A stretch of 64,000 bases of DNA from assembly GCA_007115705.1 (NCBI GenBank), contig QXEO01002115.1, positions 1,457,340 through 1,521,339 of the forward strand, written 5' to 3'. A model generated the notes under the pieces. It had not been told where the DNA came from and made no database searches. It saw only the letters and a list, made by a program, of their open reading frames with translations. Below, piece by piece: positions 55,830-64,000 of this stretch. The translations under genes were made by a program, and so were the position numbers. The first letter of the stretch is position 1, and each line of letters starts with the position of its first letter. Source of the stretch: Dactylis glomerata (taxonomy: Eukaryota; Streptophyta; Magnoliopsida; Poales; Poaceae).

Positions 55830-57482
55830 GAGTTCTACTGTGTTATTTGGAAACTCTGAAATCATGATCGCACTCGCACGTATGGAAGCGATAACCTGAT
55901 CAAGGCCATAGCGCAAGCCGTTCCAGTATATGCCATGGGAGTGTTTGCCGGTCTCCTAGATGACTTAACAAAAATCATCCGTGATTTTTGGTGGGGTTTG
56001 GAGAATGGCAAGCGAAAAACACACCGGGTCTCATGGGACAGCATGCTGAGGCCAAATTAAGAAGCAAGGGGGTGTTGGATTCTGAGATATGCGCTTGTTC
56101 AATTAAGCGTTACTTGCTCGGCAAGCGTGGTGCCTCCTACAATGCCCGAATACATTGTGCGCGCAGGTATTGAAGGCAAAATATTCTCCAAACGGAATGC
56201 TTGGTGATACCGTCTTTACTGGGAATGCGTCACCAACATGGAGGGCAATTGAGTATGGTCTGGAGCTCCTGAAGAAGGGTATTGTGTGGCGTGTGGGTAA
56301 TGGTGCGACCATCCGTGCGTGGCGCGACCTGTGGATACCACGTGAAGTGGTACACTGCGTTGGGTCTCAGATTTCCTCCACCATGATGGCTCCTGGAATG
56401 TGCAGTTACTGAACCGCTGGTTTTTGCCAATTGATGTTAAAGATATATTTGAAGATTAGGACATCAGCGAGGAATGAGAATGACTTCATAGCTTGGAACC
56501 CAGAAAGGAATGGTGTCTTTACGGTGAGTAGCGCATACAGGCTAGCCTTTGATGAACACCTGAGATCGAGCTGATGGTCGACAGTCCACAAGTGCGAGAC
56601 CCCGTGGGGACAGCGAGGATTGGAAACTGAGTTGGCAGTGCTCGGTGCCGCCTAAAATCAGAATTTTTACGTGGAAGCTAGCGAAAAATGCCTTGGCGAC
56701 ACAGGTGAACATCTGTCGTAGGGGAATGGACACTAGAGCTACATGTATGATATGCGGAAGGGAGGACGAATCTTCATTCCATGCAATGTGTACTTGCCCA
56801 CACGCAGCGGGACTGTGGCAGGTTATGCGTGGCTGCTGGGACCTACCAGCGACTGATGCCCTCTTCAGCAACAACCCACATTGGTTCTTGCACACCCTGC
56901 AGACGCTGGAAGTCACACAGCGAGCCATGCTCTTGATGCTCTTATGGAGGGTGTGGCACGTCCACAACGAGCTGACTCATCAGAAGAAGGTTGCCCCGGT
57001 GGAGAGCTCGAAGCGTTTCCTCATGAGCTACCTGGAGTCCTTGATGTCCATCCGGCAACATGGGGATGTCGATGTGGAGAAAGGTAAGCAAGTCGTCTCC
57101 TGTGTGCAGGGCTTTAGCAAGGATAGCACAGGTGCAGTAATCTTCACTGCTTGTCGGCAATTCCCAGACTGTCGAGACGCGCTAGAGTCTGAACTGGTGG
57201 CTATTGAAGAGGGGCTGGCACTGGACAAGGAACCCAATCACCGTCGAGCCATGCAAGGAGGATTTCTGTGATCCGAGAGAGGATGAGGGAAAGAAAGACT
57301 ATAGGGTAATGAAAGTCAGCCGTGAAGCAAATTGTGGAAGTCATGGCCTGGGCGCCTGGCTCAATTGGGTAGAGCAGATGGTAGAACCGCAATGTGGCTT
57401 TCCGCCTGAGATTGCCGCGGCAATAAACTCTGATTGTACTCACCCTGTCATTTAATAATATCTCTTTTCCCGGCAAAAAAAA
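55830..57482 (+). pseudogene. LINE ORF2 C-terminal remnant (post-RT, zf-RVT, part of RNase H)
   Basis: Broken frames first give IKAIAQAVPVYAMGVF and IIRDFWWGLENGKRK (55905-56010), the end of the plant LINE reverse transcriptase region. A clear zf-RVT follows at 56645-56830 (PPKIRIFTWKLAKNALATQV, CMICGREDESSFHAMCTCPH). The RNase H-like part has lost its beginning by an internal deletion at 57126. The remnant ends with aatctctttt-like 3' sequence and an A-run at 57473-57481. It has multiple stops and frameshifts. It is closely related to 43474-44125. Confidence 0.8.
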
Positions 57483-57792
57483 CCCTGGTTAGGCCTTGAT
57501 CGCACTCTTCTTGCAGTTAACGTACGTGGGAGCTGAAATCACTAGCTGACATGCATGATAATTTACCTATCCATGAATCAACTGGTTAATTTAAAATGGG
57601 ATAGTTAATTTCTATCTACTATGAGGTGAAATCTCATAAAGTTATAGTAAGATCAGATTATTGGTCATCACATTCATCGTAGTATTCTTAAAAGAAGTTC
57701 ATGAAAAATTACCATGTAGTAGTCTAATGGAAATTTTGCATGCTTACTGAGAACAGTGAAAGCCTTTTTTAAGTGAGGAAATCATAAGACCA
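57483..57792. other. no recognised feature
   Basis: AT-rich sequence between the LINE remnant and the next hAT element. Confidence 0.35.
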
Positions 57793-57800
57793 CTTATATA

Positions 57801-58720
57801 CAGTGGCGGAGCGTGAACAAAATACAAGAGGGGGCAAATTCCATAGAAAATACCAGATAAGCTTAAAAAAATAGAGCAAGTCATAGAGCAGATGTAAATA
57901 CTACTAGATGTCAATGTAATGATGATATAGATATAGGTATTTTGTTCACAAAAACAACAGAGAATATACTTGGGCATTGTGGGAAGTAATTTCTATGCTT
58001 CAAAAGAAAAGACAGCATATAATGTCCAAACGACAACTAAGTATGACCAATAATTATCTAGAGAGATGCTCTTTTTTATGTTTAAGCTCAACAACTTCTT
58101 CATAGCATCAGGAACGGATGTATGTTTAAGTTCAACAACTTCTTCATCTCATTTTCTTTTAAAATAACTGCATCTTGTAATGTTTCACCATTGCTACCTA
58201 CAGTACCTAAATCAGAAAAATTAATGCATCAATTGAGCAATCCAATGGAGTAATGGGCTTCTAAATTACCAGTGAATCCCAATTCCCAACAAAAAATTCA
58301 GAATTTTGAAGAAGTACCTGACCTGGGCACTGGCATCTCACCGATGGCTAGTGGCGTGTATGAGTGTAGGCAGTGCCGCATTGGGGCCCTGGGCGCCGGG
58401 GACGGGCGGAGCAGCAGCAGTCACGGTGCTGATCACGGTGGGGCGGAGCCAAAGGGGAGAATCGAGGAGCAAGGAGGTGGATCGACAGCAGACCTAGCTG
58501 GGGGAGCAGTTAACCATGGAGGGCGGCGGACGCGTAACGCCTGATGTTGTTCGTCTGTTCAGTTCTTTGGTCAAACTGAGAAAAGGAGAAGGAAACTTTG
58601 GCTAGATCGGCTGATGGGCTGATCATGGGCTCAAAGTGGAGGCACACCTAGTAAAAGGAAATTGTATTTTGGAAAGGGGGGCCAGCAGCCCACTTTCGCC
58701 TCCACGACGCTCCGCCCATA
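57801..58720. mobile_element. hAT-type element, non-autonomous, 920 bp
   Basis: It is flanked by cttatata (57793-57800, 58721-58728). The left end is cagtggcggagcgt and the right end, reverse complemented, is tatgggcggagcgt. The reading frames inside (58272-58544) do not resemble a transposase. Confidence 0.8.
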
Positions 58721-58728
58721 CTTATATA

Positions 58729-58960
58729 TAGTGGAGAGGATCATAGATTAGTGTCATGTATAATAGTAATACCTCCAGATTGCATGGTATCATGTGGGTG
58801 ATATGTTAGATGGCTTCATTTATTAATTTGTGCTAGTCATAATAGCATCTGTTTTTTGGATGCACTATGCATGTTACGGCATCCATATCTCATCTTCGTA
58901 CTTAATACTATGTCATGTCAACTGTCATTGCATGAGGATGCATGATACTAGTATATAAGT
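58729..58960. repeat. degraded MITE fragment
   Basis: Contains the 100-bp piece shared with 44760-44880 and gatgcatgatactag-type text of the Tourist-like family. Ends not defined. Confidence 0.45.
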
Positions 58961-59359
58961 TACTCCCTCTATGGGAGGCCTATGAAAGAGGAGGACACCC
59001 TTACACCATAGGAAATACTAGTTTAGGATTACATCTATGTTACATTGCCCAACGCACTTCAGCTCTTGGATGTTTTTACATTTTTCTCCTCTGTTCTTAT
59101 CTTTGTTTCTCGTAGTGTAGACCGATTTGTCTATCTGTAATTTTCGTTTAGACAAGATATTCATGCATGTTCCCACTACTGGTGATCATAGTTTATATAA
59201 GAACAATAGGAATGAGAGGCATCGAGAAAGCACCAACGCATATATTCAACCACCTCTATTACTAGAGGAGACTGATGTCTTCGGATTTCCTCCATGTTCC
59301 CACTGCTGGTGATCATCGACCGTTCACCTCTTTGTTACTTCTCCCGGCTCACCCTAGGC
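58961..59359. other. unassigned, with a short direct repeat
   Basis: catgttcccact(a/g)ctggtgatcat occurs at 59166 and 59293. A ctccctctatgggagg piece near 58964 is a possible Stowaway end. No gene. Confidence 0.35.
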
Positions 59360-61363
59360 CAGCACAGGATGTGGAGCCGTGCTTGCTATAGTGGGTTTGG
59401 ACCAAGACAGCGAACTATCGTCCTTGCTTGCATAAGATGAGCGACACAGGCCACACACATTTCTGGAAGATGATCTTTCCTTATCGCTAGCAGGGGAAAA
59501 TACTACTCGCTTAGTTAAGAAGTATTGATCAATTAGGAACCAACTCCCAGAAAAACTGTAGTGAAACACGTACGAGGAAGAGCTCGACTGCTTGCCTTCG
59601 CCTCCGCCCAGCAGTCAGTACCACCATGCCATCTCTCCTTTCCAAGCGGTGTATAATTCGCCAATAAAATCTATCCTCAAAGGCCCTCTTGTTTCCCCGC
59701 TAAATTCTTCCTAATCATATAATCATTCACAGGTCGTCAGCAGCATATAAAGATTTCATTTTTACATAAACAGCAGCTTTTTCATTAAAGAAGGGGAAAA
59801 AAATCCAAAGACTCCAGCAACAACAACTGGTCAACAAAACGAGACCATGAAGAAAAAGAATGAACCAGCTCTTAAAAAACTTTAGAGAAACACGTACCAG
59901 GAAGAGCTCGCCGACAGCCAACCGGCAAATCGCCGACGTGATAGAGGAGAGACTGCTCGCCTTCAGACGACTGCCATGCTATCTCCTTTTCCTCTCCTCT
60001 CCTCTCCTCGCCAAAGTCTAGTCACAAGTCACGCACGCGCTACCCGCACGCGGCTTTTGCGACGATGGTCTCATATCTATAGATGGAGCAGGCTAGAGAT
60101 GCGGCCAGATTTTGGTTCTACCTTTGCAGCTTGCTAGGAGCGAAGATCTCGTGTGGATGGACGGTCAAGATGTTAGTTAACACGGATCGCTGACATGGAT
60201 TGCTTTACTAACAGCAGCTTCACCCGTTACTCCTTTTATAATGACTGATGGCTTCCCAAAAAACGTTCCATATGTCAAAGAGAACTGACTACTAGGAATC
60301 CAACCGAGTCCCACTTATGCTTGTTCCCGATGGCATTTTAAGTGTGCAGCTAGTAGATTGGATAATACTATGTAAGTAGTTTTAAAAATTAACATCAGTT
60401 TAAACAATAAAATACAAATTATTGTTGCATAAAGTGTACAATGCATATGAATACAACAGTTATATACTTTATGACCTACTATATCTCTTAATTTGTTGAC
60501 GAAATTGGTAATCAAAGTTTTCCATAAACTATATGCAAACTTTATAAACTGGAAACGTTTTCCCTTCCAGCTTTGTTTTCTTCAACCATGAACTTCTTAG
60601 CTCCCGTCATAAGACAAATGTGGATAAAAATTTTAAATAGAGGATTTTTATCCTGCGCTTCAATCCATGTAAATATTGTTCACATGAGATAGAGAATCAA
60701 CTGTTTAGCAAAAGTTTCAAGCATGTTCCGTGTGGCTAGTAAAAACTTAGCCCACGGATACTGTGTACAGGAACATAACTTGCCACGTCTATACCATTCT
60801 CCATTTTAGAGTCAAGCTATCAAAGCTGGATCATAAATTAACAGTAACTACAATATGTGTAATCGAATTAAAGAGAATGAATTACACATCCATAAGGTCC
60901 AAGAACCGTTTCAAGGTTACAAGAACGACCACCACACACAGCTACAGAGCTACCATATTGAGTTCAAGATACCGTCAAAGAAACAACATCAGCTAGCCTT
61001 AAAAAATTATGAGTCTTAGAGAGCCAAGAATACATAGCTAGCTACCCTAAATCTTCCAGGGCATATACATCAGCCACATAGCTACAACAAGCAACAACCA
61101 ACAGCACACTCGAGGCCACCAGAAGCTCCACCCCTCCCATACACTGATCGGGAGCCATTCTACATCCGCTTGCTAGCATCAGCTATACATATCAAGACAA
61201 GCATCATCACAAAACAGGATACATCAGGTTCGCATCCACTTCTCCAGTACATGAGCGCGACGACAAACCTCCATGTATTGCTCCAGCGTCGCGTCCAGCT
61301 ACACAAATAATAGCATCTCAAGCACTTGGTATTGTATATAGCAGTATACATTGTTTGCGAGGA
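59360..61363 (+). repeat. segmental duplication, copy B (rearranged)
   Basis: 59360-59494 matches 34480-34618 and 59497-61363 matches 41522-42945, joined directly at gcaggggaaaatactactcg. The 6.9 kb between these parts in copy A, including both I29 genes, is missing here. Confidence 0.85.
60133..60660. other. 528-bp segment absent from copy A
   Basis: The segment is flanked by gctt on both sides, and the corresponding point in copy A (42229-42232) has a single gctt. No gene or transposon ends seen. Confidence 0.7.
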
Positions 61364-61509
61364 CCAAGGTTTTTTTTCTCGGCCGAATTTTCCGAAATCT
61401 CTCCGGTAACCGCAAATCTCGTTACCCTTCGAGAAATGCTGATACCGCCCAAAAAATTTGGTCAAATTTGAATTTCAAGTTGAAAATAAGGGTTAAATAA
61501 GGGCGCCTG
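61364..61509. repeat. unclassified transposon fragment hosting the second CACTA
   Basis: Similarity to copy A stops at gaggac (61363). The following ccaaggttttttttctcggc text looks like the end of another grass transposon. The CACTA starts at 61510 after ctg. Confidence 0.4.
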
Positions 61510-64000
61510 CACTAGTGGGGACAGGGCCTCTAGTCCCGGCCCGTAAGGACCTTTAGTCCCGGTTTGCCAACCGGGACTTCAGATGCGGGACTAAAGGCTA
61601 AACCTTTAGTCCCGGCCCTGTTACGACCCGGGACTAGAGGGCCTCCACGTGGGCGCCTCGGAGCGCTCTCAGGGATAGGCCCTTTAGTCTCGGTTTGTAA
61701 CACGGACCGGGACTAAAGAACCTCTACAGATTTTGTTTTGTTTTAGGGTTTTAGGGTTTAGGTGTTCGGGGGACTTATTTTTGTTGTATTTATTTTATTT
61801 CTTTCTTTATTTTAAAAACACTTTTCATATAATTCTACGCATATATGTTAGTGCATATATATGTAAGATAACTTATCTTACGATCGAGTATATATATACA
61901 ATTATATGGAGATCACAATTACCGGGACTAGATCCCGTCTATTCGATTACATGGACCAACATTAGTAATGGCCCCTAGCTACACTAAATTTTCCTTTATC
62001 ATCTACAGCTTTTGTCCTAAAAAAGGCCGCTAGCTCCTGTGCAACAGCAATCGCGCGTTGCTCTGGTAGGTACTTCTCCCGCATGGCCGTGAACTATATA
62101 AGAAAAGGAGATCAATATAAATGTCAATCATGATAACAAAGAATGACGGGTAAAAATAGAGTTGTGAATGTGTATTGCTTACGTCGTATCTGTAATCCTT
62201 GTGCTCAGAGGTAGACGTGCGAATGAACTCGCAAACGTAGTATCCACATAGATGCGTCTCCTGTGGCTGTTGGTCGCACTTTACGAGAATAGAATATAAT
62301 CAAAATAATAATCTAGCTACTTACCTGAATCGCTCTAAAGGTCAGCTTCTCATGAGAGATACCGGCAGTCACGCACTTAAACCGCTTCCAAACCCTGCCC
62401 GACAAGGAAAATGAATTGCTAAGTTTTTCATTACTTGATATCTCAGAAAATCATCGAAAGAGGCCAATATAGCGCAAGAATGATTGAAATTACCCTTGGA
62501 GCATGTCCTGCAAGCTTTGGACCTGTTCCATGTTTCTCGATAATGGGTCGAAGATATCAACTCTTCCCTTATCAATTTGAATGTCCAACAGAATCCAGTG
62601 GTAGCTGCACATGTATATATATATATGTCAGTAACTTATCAATTACACTTATAAGTGAATGGACACAACAGAGTAAGACCCCCACTTGAAGTTGTATGGA
62701 AACAGTATGTGGTCACAGAAATTTTGATCCGTTAGAAACCTTAGAAGGTTTTCCTCCATCTCCTTGGGTTTATCAGTTAGCGTCTTTATATGTATTTTAT
62801 CTGGGTCAATAAACCCAATATTTATGATGTTCCTACTTTTACAGACCAGGATCTTCATTCTGCATAATAGAGTACAAAAGGATATAGTGAGGATAATTAC
62901 ATGCAATGAATTGAAATAACTGAATAAGTTATATGTAGACAACAAATTGAAAAACTTACAGACAATAGCAACTCATGAGAGATTTGTCGAGGGCGTCGCA
63001 ATTGTACATCTGGAAGAGTTTGTCAAAGTTGACATGGATCTCTTCGGAACGGCCGTAGTACTCCCGTGAGACACGCGCCACGATCATTATTCTCCCATTC
63101 CTTGTTTCATTCATGTACCATGCATGCAAGTAACGCATATTTGTTGGGAGATCTTCCAACCTTTCTTTGCTGACCAAAGGCCCTCCCATGACAAATTTAG
63201 GCTTAGGGGCTACAACAGCCTTGGGAAACCTCTCATCTTGGGAAGCCAGAACGTCTTCAACACTCATACCCCATTCAGTCGCCCACTTCTCTGCTATTTC
63301 CTAACTTTGCCCATGCACCCGAGAGGGAACATTCTCGGATAACACCCTGAGGGGTGGGATCGATTGTTTGGCATGTTGTCCAAGCTGAGAAACGCCTGAT
63401 CTTTTCTTGCTTGTACTTGTACTTGATTTGCTCCCACTTGCACTTGTACGTGATCTGCTCTTTTTCCCTTCCTTCTGCAATGTGCGTAGATATAGTCATC
63501 AGGCTTATGGTGCAAGTCATACTGCGATGGAAGGGTCAGTAAGTATTTTGCCTATTGTTTTTGATTCTCGGTGTATTCCGGGCGGGGCTCGGGTTCCTTC
63601 TTTTTCATCTGCGCATCATAATGTTCCTTTGCGATCCTGGCATTTTCCTCGGGGGTACGATCATAAGGTCTGATGGGAAGATTCGGATGAGGTACCTTTT
63701 GGAGGGGCGATAGTTTTTGCTTTAGGGGGCTCCGTCGCTTAGAACTCATCGATGGAGCATTCTTGCTGGCATGCTTCCGCTTAGTTTCCTTAGCGGCCGG
63801 CGGCGGAGACGGCCGACCCAAGTCCGGCGGCGGTGATCGAGATGGACACGTGTTGTGGTGGCCGTAGTCATGTGGAGGGCTTCTTGGAGGTGATGGAGGT
63901 GTAGGTGACCTGCGACGACTCGGAGGCGGTGTTGTCCTTGGGGCCGAGCCTGGAAGCTTGATGTAGTTCTTGTCCCATAGAATGACTGCACCCAGTACTT
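61510..64000 (-). mobile_element. second CACTA element of the same family, partial
   Basis: It starts CACTAGTGGGGACAGGGCCT, almost identical to the complement of the first element's right end. It has the same subterminal inverted repeats (61533-61720), the telomere-like motif (61741-61763) and the second gene in reverse orientation. It runs off the window. Confidence 0.92.
61962..64000 (-). pseudogene. second CACTA gene (Ulp1-like protease end), partial and broken
   Basis: The exons mirror those at 23830-27268. The protease part is open and intact in splice sites: MSVEDVLASQDERFPKAVVA (to 63267), FLTDQNFCDHILFPYNF (62695-62745), YHWILLDIQIDKG (62560-62600), VWKRFKCVT (about 62390) and QQPQETHLCGYYVCE (62225-62270). 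It ends at a TAA at 61962-61964, some ten codons later than the first copy. Upstream, a TAG sits just before the protease (near 63294), and a frameshift lies near 63490. Compared with the first copy it keeps Glu at the position of that copy's TAA. Confidence 0.85.

Noticed and set aside
57350..57385. tRNA-like A-box text (tggctcaattgggtagagca)
   Set aside because: It is part of the LINE RNase H-like coding remnant (same sequence without the tRNA look at 44018), and no cloverleaf or B-box follows.

Overview
The window looks like nuclear DNA of a grass, most likely a Triticeae genome (wheat, Aegilops or barley relatives). It is mostly nested transposable elements: Ty3/gypsy LTR elements, CACTA, hAT, Mutator-like and Tourist/Stowaway-type DNA elements, and LINEs. 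A few GC-rich host genes lie between them. There are no bacterial features; introns with GT-AG borders, TATA boxes and AATAAA signals are visible. Organism and family names rest on recognition by eye, not on a database search.

Layout. 1-4245: minus-strand gypsy element cut by the window edge, with its 5' LTR at 3502-4245. 4246-6640: older LTR-type repeat copies. 6640-13860: at least three decayed copies of a block that is otherwise found directly upstream of the receptor kinase gene at 30 kb. These copies are broken up by insertions: a Mutator-like element (8902-9893), two hAT elements (11658-12308, 12366-12928) and poly(A) retroposons (6931-7092, 10779-11361). 13861-17698: repeats and a LINE fragment. 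17785-27688: a complete but mutated 9.9 kb CACTA element inserted into a Tourist-like MITE. It carries a Tnp2-type transposase pseudogene and a second gene ending in a Ulp1-like cysteine protease. 27941-29830: the fourth copy of the block, followed by the single-exon receptor-like kinase (30160-32739). This protein has two kinase domains, and the second has lost its catalytic motifs.

33-44 kb: a region of duplications. It holds a two-exon gene for a small stand-alone I29 (cathepsin-propeptide) inhibitor-like protein (37780-38560) and an upstream tandem copy that kept only the last exon (36207-36517). Pieces of the 34.5-42.9 kb region recur at 59.4-61.4 kb, where the interval with the I29 genes is absent. 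45-50 kb: exon-like pieces of an unrecognised minus-strand gene, and a hAT element. 51.5-53 kb: foldback and TIR elements. 53096-55810: a LINE with ORF1 but no reverse transcriptase, bounded by a 15-bp target-site duplication. 55.8-57.5 kb: a LINE ORF2 remnant. 57801-58720: another hAT element. 61510-64000: the end of a second CACTA element of the same family, on the minus strand, running off the window.

Likely working host genes are the receptor-like kinase (signalling at a membrane or in the cytoplasm) and the I29 protein (probable cysteine-protease inhibitor, possibly organellar). The transposon genes all carry stops or frameshifts. Most of the structure in the window comes from layered insertions whose order can be read from target-site duplications.
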